A stretch of 64,000 nucleotides of DNA, from assembly GCA_907165065.1 (NCBI GenBank), contig OU015541.1:14634501-14698500 (forward strand), given 5' to 3'. The DNA is from Caprimulgus europaeus (taxonomy: Eukaryota > Chordata > Aves > Caprimulgiformes > Caprimulgidae). Below the pieces are notes generated by a model. That model saw nothing but the letters and a program-made list of their open reading frames with translations, was not told the DNA's origin and did no database searches. A program made the position numbers and the translations under genes. Shown piece by piece: positions 38,431 through 49,874 of the stretch (its first letter is position 1; each line of letters begins with the position of its first letter).

Positions 38431-39205
38431 TTGTGCCTCCTCAATCCTCTTCCCAAACCACAGCAGGTTTGCTCTGTAGCTGCAGCTTTTTATTCTCATG
38501 TCAGGTCCATGATCCTCACCACATTATTTTTCCATCCCATGAAGGGGACACCCCCAAAAAGAAACACTTAAAACTTTTTAAACAAATAAAAAAGATGAAA
38601 CAAAACATTTCCCAGGATCTCTGCTCAGGAATGTCACAGGGAAAGATTTCTTTTTTGTGATCAAGAGAACTTAACTTCAAAAGCATCCAAACTGCAGCTC
38701 TCCATGGGGCACCTTTCTGCAGGTTATTAATAAGAAATAATTGTTTTAAGTGCAGAAAAGTCTGTGGACTTTCTATTCCCTTCCACAAGCCCTGCATCAT
38801 TTGTCCTTAATGAATAATGAAAGACGCTTTTGTATTGCTTCCCACCCACAGACTTGAAAGAGATTCTTAAGCAATAATAAATAGGACTTTAAAGAAAATC
38901 ACGTCTTGATGAAAACTCAATTGTGGACTAATATGAGAAGCACCTGCTTTTGCAGAAGTTTACAGATGTTACTGGGGCTTTTGTGGGTGGAGAATTTTGG
39001 TCAAAAAGCTGAATGCCCTGACATTGGAAAAAAATATTGCCAAATTGTTCTGAAGCGCTATTGCATAGCTCCATAGAAATTATAGTTTGGTGCCTCTTGA
39101 TCCTCCTCCTGGAAGGAAACCTGGAGACTGCCTTGCCCAGGATGTGCACTTTGTTACCCGAACAGAGGACTGATGTGATTCACTGTCCCCCCTCATCCCC
39201 AGGGG
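38431..39205. other. Unassigned non-coding DNA
   Basis: No gene or repeat family recognised between the CR1 end and the next LTR. Confidence 0.45.
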
Positions 39206-39713
39206 TGTCCTGGTTTTGCTGGGATGGAGTTAAAAGTTCTTCTCAGTAGGTAGAAAGCACCGTGCTTTGGTTTCAGTGTGGGATTTGGTATGAGAAGAAC
39301 TTTGATAAGGTACAAGGCCATGGTGTTTGGGTAGCAATTATTAAGACTCAGAACTGGCATTTGGCTCTGACAGTGAGATACTCCATATCATATGATGTCA
39401 TGTTCAGGATATTAATGACAGTTGACCAGAAAGTGGGGGGATTCTCTTGGGCTTGCTCTTCTGGGATTGTGGTTTCAGGCTCGGGATCATTATCGGTGGG
39501 TGGTGACCAATGGTACTGTGCATCACTCATTTATAAATATTATTGTTATCATTATTATCATTATTATTGTAAGTTTTCTTTTATTTCAATGATTAAATTG
39601 TTCTTATCTCACCCTACGAGCCTCCTCCCCCTTGCCCCCTGTTCTCTCCCCTGTCCCCTGGGTAGGCAGTGAGAGAGCGGCTGTGTTGGCTGCAGCCCAG
39701 TGCAACCAGCACA
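39206..39713 (+). mobile_element. ERVL-type solo LTR abutting the CpG island
   Basis: Starts TGTCCTGGTTTTGCTGGGAT and ends CAACCAGCACA, with the same internal blocks as the 31.5 and 35.4 kb copies, including TGATGTCA (39393-39400) and a late ATTTCAATGATTAAATTG. At 508 bases it is shorter than the 634-base copy and so has internal deletions. Flanks AGGGG and GAAGG do not match, so no target duplication is evident. Its right end lies within tens of bases of the CpG-rich region, in the same orientation as the predicted first exon. Confidence 0.88.
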
Positions 39714-40284
39714 GAAGGAAACACGCTATGGCCAAGAAAACTGTGAGTGCGAGGAGCGATCCCCAGAAGAGGAGCCCGCCGGGACCGGCGCGGTCACAGC
39801 GAACCCCGGGGCAGAGCCGCAGCCCCGGCCCCGCGCGCGCCGCTGCCTGAACGCGCTCTGCGGGTGCGGACTCGGGCAGCGGTTCAGGTGACTCCGCTGC
39901 ACGCGGAGAGCGGGACCGGACCAGCCACCTCTCCCGCACGAGCCCACCGTCGCGCTGCGGGACCCCCCAGGACCCGCCTGTACCGGCCCCGCGTTCCCGC
40001 TCGGCCCCGCCCGCCCTGGACGCTTCCACCGCGCCGGCTGCAGGTGGGAGCAGAGCCGGGGGGTGCGGGGGAAGCAGCGCTGCCCCCGGCCGAGGCCCGG
40101 CGGCACGTACAGCCCTGAGGGCGGGTCCGCGCGGGCAGCGCCGCGGCAGCACCGGGGGAGGGCGGGCAGCGGCCGTCGGTGTGAGCGCTCCCCCGCCTTC
40201 GGTGCGGTGTGTCCGTCCCCCCTTCGTCCCCCCCGCACGGCGCCGTGGTACGGTCGGCGGGAAGGGGCCGGGGCGGCGGGGCGG

Positions 40285-40404
40285 TGCGCGGCAGAGCGCG
40301 GGCGGCTCCGCGGGGCGAAAGCAGGACGGGCAGAGCTGGGCTGCGTTGCGTTGCGCGGGGGCTCCGCGCCTCGTCCCTCGCTGTCCTCATCACCTGCCTG
40401 CTCG
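40285..40404 (+). other. Candidate first exon ending at a strong splice donor
   Basis: CTCG|GTGAGTGCC at 40401-40413 is a near-consensus donor about 120 bases after the GC boxes. One frame before it reads RASSLAVLITCLLG, hydrophobic like the end of a signal peptide, but no ATG precedes it in frame, so the exon is more likely 5'UTR or the frame is chance. Weaker alternative donors are CAG|GTGACT (GT at 39888) and CAG|GTGGGA (GT at 40044). The start of the exon is a guess. Confidence 0.3.
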
Positions 40405-40524
40405 GTGAGTGCCCGTGCCCTGGTTCCCCCCGCCCGCGCCCCGGGGCCGCCGGTCGCCCCGCAGCGGGAACGGAGTGCGCCTGTGGGCTCCGCCAGCACC
40501 GGGGATCTGCCCGCAATTGAGTTA

Positions 40525-40675
40525 GTGTCTTTTTATTTTTTTCCTTCAATCTTTTATTTTACCCACTCTTTCCTGGTTTTCTTGTGTGTGTTTCGGGGGG
40601 TGTTTTGGTGTTTTTTTCTTTGTTTCCCCCCTCTCCCCCCTTTTTTTAAATTTTTTTTTATTTTTTTCTGTAAAT
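40525..40675 (+). repeat. Pyrimidine-rich low-complexity tract
   Basis: Long T and C runs (TTTTTATTT, CCCCCCTCTCCCCCC, A-broken poly-T) directly follow the candidate donor, inside the GC-rich island. This causes an abrupt drop in CpG for about 150 bases. Confidence 0.7.
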
Positions 40676-41420
40676 TTCCCCGGTTTTCACGGGAAGGAAG
40701 CGCGGGGGTACTGGCACCTGCGGGACAGCAAACATTGGCATTGTAAAGCGACTGTTGGTGAAATCTCGTCCTCGCTGCTGCCAGGGCTGATCCCCGGGCT
40801 GACCCCCGCACCGCCCTGGGGCTGAATCAGCCGGTCCCGCCTGTCCCGGGTGGGGGCTCGGTCGGGAGGGGTGTCCGGAAAGCAACCGGAACGATCGCGA
40901 GTTACTTTGTGTCTGCTCTGAAGCCCAGATCCTGGGAGGGGCTCCAGAGGCTTCGTAGCGATGAAATAAGCGGAATAACGAGGAGCCGCCCCGGGGCTGG
41001 AGCCCGGGAACCAGTGGCTCCTCTGCGCGGCCCTGTCGGGCCCTGCAAGCTCCGAAAAGGCAATTTCCAGCGTTTGGGAATGCTGTGTGTCGGGCTGGCG
41101 GTTCCCATGGGTGTTTGCGGGGCTGTGCGGGACTCCCGGGCTTGGCTCCCGCTGCGGTGGGAGCGGCGATGGCTCCCGTGTCCCTGTGCCGGGGCGGGGG
41201 GCTCCTGCGGCTGGTTCGATGTGGTCTGAGAGCCCGGGAGGCTGAGATGGGAATGGTCCCTATGCAGAACAGTGGGTCTCGGTGTGGTTTTGGCGTGGGG
41301 AGATCGGGGGGCTGAGCCCGGGAGTTGGGCTTGTGCCGGGCTGCAGATTCCCGGGGCTCTCCCGCCCTCCAGCAGCCTCTCTGGGTCCTGGTGGCTCATC
41401 TGCTCTGGCTTTACGGGAGA

Positions 41421-41988
41421 CTGAAGTCAAAAGAGCATCACGATTGACTTCAGCTTCATTCTGAGGCTGGAAAGGAACAGTCTCTTATTTCTTGTGAAGG
41501 AAGTTACGGTTATCGTTCCCCTGCACAGAAATCCCGTAAAATCATCAGTAGCTGATGGCAGCGTTTGCCGGGCTAGCGTGGACAGTGGGTGTCTGTCACT
41601 GCCGGTGGCTTCTCCTGAGCTGGCAGGGACAGGGCGTGCGTTCTCCTTTGCTGCGAAGCTCGGTGTCCAGACTGAGCCCTTTGCCTTGGAGCAGGGCTGG
41701 GTGTCCTCTCGGTGAGCAGCCGCGGGTGGGAGGTGAGGCTGGGTGATGGTGTAGGACCTCTGGCTCATCCTGCTGTAAGGAGGAACCCTGCTCTCTGATC
41801 CAGGTGCTTCCACTCTCACTTTCCCTTTCACAGTCCAGAAGGTGGTACTTTCACTTGCATTTTGTCCTGCCCTTTCTTCTGCAGTTTGTTTGGATTTGGG
41901 CTCTTTGCATTATATTTTTTTCTAAGGTAACAGGCAGAGCAAGGAGTTTGTTTTCTAAGCAGCAGCCTGCGCTGACAGGGTGCAAAGG
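41421..41988. other. Unassigned DNA, putative first intron
   Basis: Begins with a 10-bp perfect inverted repeat CTGAAGTCAA/TTGACTTCAG (41421-41453, 13-base loop). No repeat or exon is recognised up to the next LTR. Confidence 0.4.
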
Positions 41989-42630
41989 TGTTACCGAAAA
42001 TTCGGAATAAGAAACTTATCAACACCACTGTGGTGCGGATAAGCAGACACTTCTTTATTACAACCAGGTGCGTGAGCGAGTCCTCTCATGATCAACGCAC
42101 ACCATGCCCCAAAATCACACATCTTATATAGAGCTTACTCATACATATTCATTAAATAGTCATACGTAAACATGTTATTTACCTTTTGCTTAAGAACGCG
42201 ATTTCTTGGCAGGCATCTATAAACCGTTACAGTAGACTTCCCTTTCGTGGCAACACCTACAAACCGTTACAGTAGGCTTCTCTTTCCTGGCAACACCTAC
42301 AAAGCATTACAGGAGGCTTCTCTTCCCATTGTTTCCCCATTCTCATTAATCCAGATTTTGACAGCTACACGTATTCTTCTAGTTTTCCATATAGGTATCA
42401 TAAATCAGTTTACAGGTCAGCTTGTACTTGTTACGTAAGCTACGGTTCCTACCAAATGATTCTGACCAATCCCTTCGGCCTTAGTACAGGCTGTACAGGG
42501 ATTTCATATTAGCATTCGGTTGTTGTGCAAGCATACTTTTCATTAAAATATTTCTTATAATCTTATATTATTAAAATCAAAAGTATTCATAAACTATATA
42601 CTAATAATTAATTCTAACATATCAGTAACA
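41989..42630 (-). mobile_element. Solo LTR of an endogenous retrovirus (4-bp duplication)
   Basis: 642 bases with perfect 6-bp inverted termini, TGTTAC at 41989 and GTAACA ending at 42630, flanked by AAGG on both sides (41985-41988, 42631-42634). A 4-bp duplication fits class I (ERV1-like) integrases rather than ERVL or ERVK. On the minus strand it has TATATAAG (plus 42123-42130) and AATAAA about 65 bases on (plus 42054-42059), so its sense is leftwards. U3 contains 40-bp tandem repeats (42221-42325). A second copy starts at 63539. It sits about 1.6 kb downstream of the candidate donor, antisense to the inferred gene. Confidence 0.88.
42221..42325 (-). repeat. 40-bp tandem repeats in LTR U3
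   Basis: Units begin AAACCGTTAC (42221), AAACCGTTAC (42261) and AAAGCATTAC (42301); the first two are 40 bases and the third is partial (to about 42325). Each has the core TTACAGTAGRCTTC or a variant. Their position upstream of the TATA box suits a duplicated enhancer. Confidence 0.9.
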
Positions 42631-45210
42631 AAGGGAAGGACACCCTTTATCTTCCCTTCCTGGGTGACCAGGGTGGTGAGGAGCTTGTGTCATGAGCAAA
42701 AACTTCAGTTAAACCACAACAACGTTGCTCTGTAGCATCCTTTCCTGGGCTGCCTGCTCTCGGTGACAACCTGTCACAAGGGTTATTGCTCACGTTCCTG
42801 GAAGTCTTTTTATGCTGCTGGGTTTTGGTGAGCGGGAGGCATTCAGCTTGGCGGCGTGCGATACCTTTCTCCGTGAGGTGCAGGTGTTAATAGAGATGCT
42901 CATTTAGTTCCCCGCCCTGTGCTCGTGAAGGATTTGCCAGGATATTTTTTTTGCCAGGATTTTCCTTCTGTGGAGCCGATGTTGTGGATGGATTTCAGGG
43001 GAATGGCAAAGCAGAAGGAAGTGGGTCTCTTAAGAACCACTTTCTTTAGAAAAGACAGATAATAGGCAGCAAGTTTTGGACAGATGTTTTATTTAGGGAT
43101 TGTAAAGAGAGGATTAAAGCTCTTGACAGAGAATAATTTATATGGAATAAATGACAGGACTTGATCATTTGGAAAAATAAGGCTCTAACATGTTCCCAGC
43201 ACCAAGAGAGCTTTCAGCTCTCCTGATCCCAAATTATTCAATATAAGCCACAGAACTTCTTTTGATTTGAGTTCTTTATTAATGGCTGCATGAGTTTTCA
43301 GACCTAGAAGTAAACTTCCATCTACTGAAAGAAAATAGCCTATGGATATAAAAACCTGATATGTAGAGGCACTGTAGAGTTATCCCAGATAATTATAGGT
43401 GTTAGAATTAGCTGTGCCTGTTTGGAAGAGAATTGCAGGTTTCCCTTCCCATTAAGTTAGTGTCTTGCCTGGCAGAGGGTTATGTTACTGTATTTGAAGA
43501 AGCACAAAGGCATTGCTTGCAGAATTACTGAAATTAGGAGGGTTTGTGGAGGTGAGAGGAAAAAAATAAATCAAATTTTGGGCCCAAGTTTTGATTCCAA
43601 AACAAGGTTCTTGTTCTTTTCACAGCTTGAGGTTTGTGATGGAAAGGTTGAAAACATCCAGCAAGAAAAACATGCTAGGAAAAAAAATTAAAAATCAGAA
43701 ATAAGCTAACCAATGAAATTCAGAATAAACTGTCATCAGAGTTTTATAAACCTACTGGAGAAAAGGGAGGGAGGAACCGTTCAGATCAATAACAAGTTCT
43801 CTTTTTTTGTAACTGTAGAACTCTAATTATATAGTTTAAAAAAGAAAATCCTAAATGTGTGCTTTTTATACCTGTGTCGGTAGCCGAGGCTGGATCTGCA
43901 GAGTTCATGCTGATCTGGGTAATCTGAATCAAGCTGAATAGCAAAGAGCCTCTTAGGAGCATCTCAAACCCAGGAGGCATTTTTCAAACCTGAGTTATGT
44001 CACTTTTATTTTTTTTTTTGATGTGCCTCAGGCAATTGCATTTTAAGAAGACAAAGCTTTTGTTTTCAAGCTGGCCTAGAAAAATGCCAAGGATGAATCC
44101 AAAGTAAAAGCTTTCAGAAGTTGTCATTTGTGATTAAGTTGATTTTGCTGTTGTGCACAAGAATGCCGCCGCCTTCCCCAGCGTGGTGTGAACTGGGTCT
44201 ATTTTTATTTTTGCCACCAGCCGTAGTGTACCTGTTTAATTCAAGTGATGAATATTACACAGTGGTTCTCACCTGACAGTGTATATTTAATTAGAAGGTC
44301 AAATATCTACTATATAAAACTAATTGTATGTGCTTTACAAAAATCAGAGTTGAGGTGACACCAGGGCAGAGATTGACTCAAAATGAGTGTTCTGCAGAAT
44401 TAACATCTGCTTGTATCTGGTTTTGCACTGAAGGTGCTGAACTATCAAAGCCAAGGCTCCTAACAGGGAGCAGAGGCTGTTCTCTTTTGCCTGTCTTGGG
44501 AAGTCCCTGGTTTGCACCGAGGCAAGTCGTGTGTGTGTGCAAATATTGAATTTAAAGCTTTTCTTGTGGCTTCTCATATTTCTTGGCAGCTTAAAACCAA
44601 TCAGGAATAGTATCCTGGTGTTGCCAGGCTGTGGGCAAACAAGAGACACTACTTCTGTGGAGCCCGTGATGGGGGATAGATGGGGTGTAGGACACAACAG
44701 ATGACGCTGAAGCACAGATGTGGAAATGTGCATCACCTGTGATCTCGAGTTTTGTAAGCTCCCACTGAGGTGGTTCTTGGTTAAGAAAAGTGAAATACCG
44801 CAAGGATTGTAATGACTTCCTTTTATAAATAAATGAGAACAGTTTTTGTCTTAATATCTAAAACCATCTTAAAGCAGCACTGGCCTTATTAACAGTGCCT
44901 GGAGCTGTACCACCAGGGCAGGAGGTGTCCCTGGAGTTCACCTCACCCCGAGAGACCACTGCTTGCTGTCACTGTGCCCGACTTGGCTCTGGAGATCCAG
45001 GACAAGGCTATAAGGGTGGTGTGACTCATCTTTTTAGCTCTTGTATAACACTGTTTAACACAAACAATCCTGTTTGTTCTGCTTACTGAGGTCTCTTGTG
45101 TCTTCTAACATGAAGAGACCCGGGAGTGGAGGTACCTTCTCCAGGGGAACCTGGTGAGCTGCTGCAGCTGGTTTGGAGGCGAGTGGATCCTGCATCTATC
45201 ACTCTGGCAC

Positions 45211-45250
45211 TTAATAATAATAATAATAATAATATATTTTTTTTTTTTTG
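45211..45250 (+). repeat. (TAA)n microsatellite with poly-T
   Basis: Seven or eight TAA units, then ATAT and a T-run. Confidence 0.9.
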
Positions 45251-48200
45251 AAAGCAAGCCTTAAGAATATGCTGAAACAAAATAGTGACATGGAGCAAGG
45301 TGTGCCAGGAAGAAGGTCCTGAGGTCCCTTTGCAAAGGTCCCTTTGCAGGGAAGGTCCTCCCCATTGATGTAAGGGCTTCTGAGCTTTTGCCTCTACCTT
45401 GATGCTGGAGAGAAGGGCAGGATGCTGGGCTCTATTTCGATACAATTTCTGCCCCTGCAGCAGAGTATTTCCTTTACTGACCATCCATTTGTAGACCTTG
45501 CCAGTGACGTTGCACAGCTGTCCTTTTTTTTTTTTTTTTTGTTCCAAAAAGTCTGTTTTAAAATACAAAACATAATGCCAGGTTGTTTTGTTTTGGATTT
45601 TTAGTGGGTTTTTTTTTTTGCTCTTTTCCTAAGGAAACAAGAATGAGGTAAATAGCATGGGCACCTATGGGCTACGTCCGCATGAATTCAGTGAGTCCCA
45701 GATAAAGTCTGCAGCATCATCTCAATGTTGTGGGTGTGGTGGTACCGAACAATAGGTGCTGAAAAGTGGTGTAGCTTTATCTGATGCTTTTGCAAGCAGC
45801 TGGGATCTCAACAAATAGAGCCACAGTGGGGATGGATGTGAACTCATCTTCTGAATTGCTACTACAAGCAGAACAGGAATGGACGGGCTGAACGTGTGAG
45901 CAAGAGCAGTACGAGAGGCAGTGCAGCTCCATCTCCTGCTGTGTCAGGATTAAGTGGCTCCTGTTGTGTCCCACCTTCCTTGGAGGGAGAAGATCCTTCT
46001 AGTGAGAGTATTTAAACATGGAAATAAGGGTGATAGTTTCTGCCAGGGAAGATATTGTGGAAATGAGCCAGTGGACACTTGTTCTGGAAGCTGGGAATAG
46101 ATCAGCACTATTATTCATTTTAATGTATGAATTCCTGAGTTCAGGATGAGGCTGTCAAAGGACACAAGGTGGACAGAAGTGCTTGCAAGTGTTCCCCACC
46201 TGGGTTCTTGATGGCTTTATTAGTCTAAATCTTACGCTTTCCTTCTGCCTTTAGCAAACTTTTTTTGGAAAACTGTCTTGGGAGCATTTGTGAGAAAAAT
46301 CCATCCTTCAAAAGGACGTGGGGAGTGCTAGTTCTGTCAAAATACCTCTGCGTGGAGGTGGGAGGTCTGTCTGAACTGAACTTGTGGATGAAGCCCACTG
46401 TCTTGGAGGAATGTGGATGATCTGGTGCTCCAGTGGAGTGGACCTTGACCACACGGGATTGCATGGTAGCAACTGCTTCTGTGGATGTTGTGTGACAGTC
46501 CACTGTTGGTGGTCATGTTACTTTTCACCTGGCCTTCACTCTCTCTACTCAGTCCCATCCTAGACTTGTCAGGATTTCAAGGTGACTTTCCTGGTCTGAG
46601 ATATGGCCCATATGTAGAATATTGCAGATAGTTGGTGCTCCAACATAACTGACTCTTTTTTTTCTAGATAGATTTGAGAAACTCTGTGAGTACTTGGGGA
46701 TGTTACACTGCAGAGCTCACGGGGCTGCGTGGCCTGACTGGGCGTGGGCAGTGCTGTGGTGGTTTGGTGATTCAACAGCTCCTGCTTTATGTCCCTGTCT
46801 GCTTGTAAAACACGTCTTTGCTTGTGACTGTTGGTTCTGCAGCAACGTGTGGTGCTTACAGCTCTTACCACCTGAAAGCCCTGCAGGGCTTCTTTTGGGA
46901 GTTGGTAAGAGCTACTGCAAAAGTTCTCTTGAGCTCCTCTAGGAACTAGACTTCATATTTTAATTTTTCTTTTTGTCTCTCACTCCAGCATTTACTCACG
47001 TGCAGCTCCTACTCATGCTCGTGTATTTCAGCAGGCCGATAAAACTTTGCCATGCACACGTGCTGCTCACATCTATGATGGGTTTGAGGGGTCACACACC
47101 TTCTCCCCCACCCTGGCACCCAAGCCCAGGGACAGCCCCCCCCAGATGGCTGGGGCAGTGCATCCCTGTGCATAGGCGTGGGTCACTGTAGATCATGTCC
47201 CAGGCACGGAGACCTAGACCATGGAACTGGCTTTGAAACTTCTCTGTTTATAAAACTCCTGACAAATGCTTGGCACAGCCAAGTGTCCTTTCTTTATCTC
47301 CAGTAGCATCTCTGCACACATGGCACAGGTGATGGTGAAGAGAAACACCTGATGATAAATTCCTCTGGAAGGATGCCCTGTGAAGCTAATGCTGTGGAAC
47401 AGCACATGGGGAATGACTGCTGCCACTGATTCATGTCAAAGGTGGGCTTGGAGTTTTTTCCTCTTAATTAGGAGTGGAGTACTCTCCTGCAGATGGGCTC
47501 CCCAGCCATTTGACTGTGGTATAAACAGCATTTTCAGGGAGGGCACGTTAATAAGCCAGGGTTTGCTAATGCCTCCTGTGAGCAGAACCACACCTCGTGG
47601 CAGGAGAGAGGTGGGAAGGGCTTAGATGATTTTAATTAAACTTGTTGTGAGGATGAAATTAAATTTGGTCTCTTGCACTGCCCGCATTGCGAGGGGAGCG
47701 AGCTCAGCCTCTCTGAATTGTGCTATTAGCCACCTTCTGTTTGCCTAGGAAAAAAGCAATTTCTTTCTCAGCTTTTACCCTGGCTCCTGGGCCCTGCTTG
47801 CTTGTTTATTTTCAGCAGCTCCCCAAACCACTTTGAAGATGGACTTAAACATTGATCATCTCTTACAGCCCTTCCTCCTTGTTCTGCGAGCAGGAATTAC
47901 AAAAGGTATTTTAAATTGCCTCTTTTCCCCAAAAAAGAACGGGCTGTGTATATGGTCCAGGGGAATAAAACTCTTTTAGACAAAGTATAAATCAGCCCAT
48001 GTCTCTGCTCCCGTCCTTTGCTCCTGGGTCTCCTGGATCCAGCATCCAGCCCCATCCAGAAAGCAGCAGAGGTTCCAGGGAAGGAAAAAAAAATCAAAGT
48101 GCTACTAAATTTCAAGGCAAAAGCTGCCAGTGCTCCAATTGATGAGCAGGATCCTGTTGAAAAACAACTTCCTCTCCCCTTACTGCAGCCATGGGATGTT

Positions 48201-49843
48201 TCCTTCCCTTGCTGGTCGCCCCAGGAGGATGGGGGAGATCTGCTGGGTGGTGCTGGACAGCACCAGCAGGGAAATGATGCCTGTCACTGGTAGCTGCTGG
48301 CAGGGTATTTTGGAGAAGAAACTTTGCATTTCTTCCTTCCTTTCCTGTTTGATCAGTGAGACCTGCCAGGCTGGGGAAAAAAAAAAACCCACAACAGCAA
48401 AACATTTATTCTGTATAAAACAGGCAGGAGATGGTGAAGGTGACTAATTCAGTGCAGAAAAGCCCAGAAGCTCCAGTTGAACAGGAAGCAAGATTTAATA
48501 AATCATTACATAGCATGCTTCTGAGGGGTACTTTATGTGCAGATATTTTGTTGTTGTTGTTAGCACTTAAATGATAACAGCTCTTACTGACCTCTTTCCT
48601 GAGTTAACCTGGAAGGGAGTCCTTTACTGACCTGTTATTTAGGCACAGGATCATCCTTGTTCCTCTGCCATGTTCCAAAATACCAGTGAGAGGAGCTCCT
48701 GGAGAGCTCAGGGTGCAGAAGGGGTTGCCCAGTTGAAGGATGCTGAGCAAATGGGTGATGCTGCAGTGGGGGAAGAGCCTGTGTGTGTACTGGTGATATG
48801 GGCTGTCCTCTGCATTCATTGCTTTTATTATCATTTCCTTCTGCAGTTCAATTTGCAGATGCTGTATCACCATCCAATTTTGAGTGCTTCTAGCTGCTGA
48901 TGTATGTCTGTTGAAATACTGATTTGCAAGAGAGGGAAAAAACACACTGCTTGTGACCTCAGGATGAATAGATTTTAGCCATATATGTTGCATAAAAGTC
49001 TGTGTTTTACGGTTTGTTGTGGGGTATTGGTGCACTGGATTCTGGCTCAGCCTGTCACAGGCTTTTACCCATGAAGTCATGGGAGTGAGTTAGAGCTTGC
49101 CCCAAGTCTGCACAGCTGGGCTGCGTGTATGGGGAGGAAATACTGTATATTTACATAAAGCCTTTTCTCTAGAAGTCCCAAAAAAGAGGATGAACTCTGT
49201 TTTTCAGCAGGCTGCTAAGGCTGAGAAGTTGCCATGTCTTGAGGCAAAATGCAGTTGGACAAGGCAGCCCAGCAATATCTTAACTATAGACACTTTAAAA
49301 ATATCTTTCTGTGGTGGTAACAGAAGGGGGGCATTCCCAAGCGTGTCCCCAGTGGTGTGACAGTGACGTGAGTGAGAAAGCTTTGTGCAATGATGGCAAA
49401 CAGCCTTTGGAGCCACTGAGTTACTGTAGGAGAAAAGAAAATGCTTTTGGAAGCTCATGCCCTCTGCCCATGCAGGACGAGTGCTTGTGCCCAACTGCAG
49501 AGAGTGAGGATTTTGCTTCTAGGGGCTGGGTTTGAAATTTCCAGCTAAGAGCAGGGGCCAAGTTTGGAATTTTTTTTTTTCTTTTCTTACTGTGAAGTTT
49601 GTCAACTTTTCCTGTCACCTTCAGAGCCTCACCGTCAGGAGCAAGGGGAATCTCTAGCAAGTAGACTAAAGACTAGCTGATAAAATAGATGTAAATGGAT
49701 TAATTTGCTTTATTCTTGTTTATTCTTTGAATTTTGGTTGGTTTAAGTTGTCTAGTTAGAGTAAAGGAGAGCAGGAGGTATTGATAAGGCTTCCCACCCT
49801 ACAGAGCCACCACCACCCTGGTTCTTGTTCGCTCCCTGGGAGG

Positions 49844-49874
49844 AAAAAAAAAAACAACTTTTTTTTTTTTTTTT
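49844..49874. repeat. Poly-A / poly-T inverted pair
   Basis: A run of 11 A, then CAAC, then a run of about 16 T, which could fold back on itself. Confidence 0.8.

Larger units (their letters stand above)
39740..41420 (+). promoter_or_regulatory. CpG island, probable gene promoter and first exon
   Basis: CpG and GC density rise sharply at about 39745, stay extreme to about 40520 and remain raised to about 41420; nothing else in the window is similar. Two adjacent GC boxes (GGGGCGG at 40270-40276 and 40278-40284) suit Sp1-type binding. There is no TATA box of note. Such islands usually mark vertebrate housekeeping or developmental promoters. The direction is inferred to be rightwards from plus-strand splice donors. 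The gene is not identifiable because no coding exon is readable. Confidence 0.75.

Noticed and set aside
31471..39713. Same-oriented ERVL LTRs as the two ends of one provirus
   Set aside because: The 35.4 kb LTR has its own 5-bp duplication, and CR1 copies and host-like DNA, not retroviral genes, lie between the LTRs.
39728..39848. ATG followed by a short frame with a GTGAGT donor (GT at 39743)
   Set aside because: The ATG lies 15 bases after an LTR end, would give a five-codon coding exon, and has no supporting context; probably coincidence.
39604..40746. Long overlapping open frames of 180-257 codons on both strands in the CpG island
   Set aside because: Very high GC leaves few stop codons, the frames overlap on both strands, most lack an ATG, and the predicted peptides are low-complexity Arg/Pro/Gly/Ala with no known domain.
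42631..42721. Extending the 42.0 kb LTR to a TAAACCACAACA end at 42721, or calling a separate ERVL LTR end there
   Set aside because: The inverted termini and AAGG duplication place the LTR end at 42630. The remaining ~90 bases resemble an ERVL end only weakly and have no matching left part.
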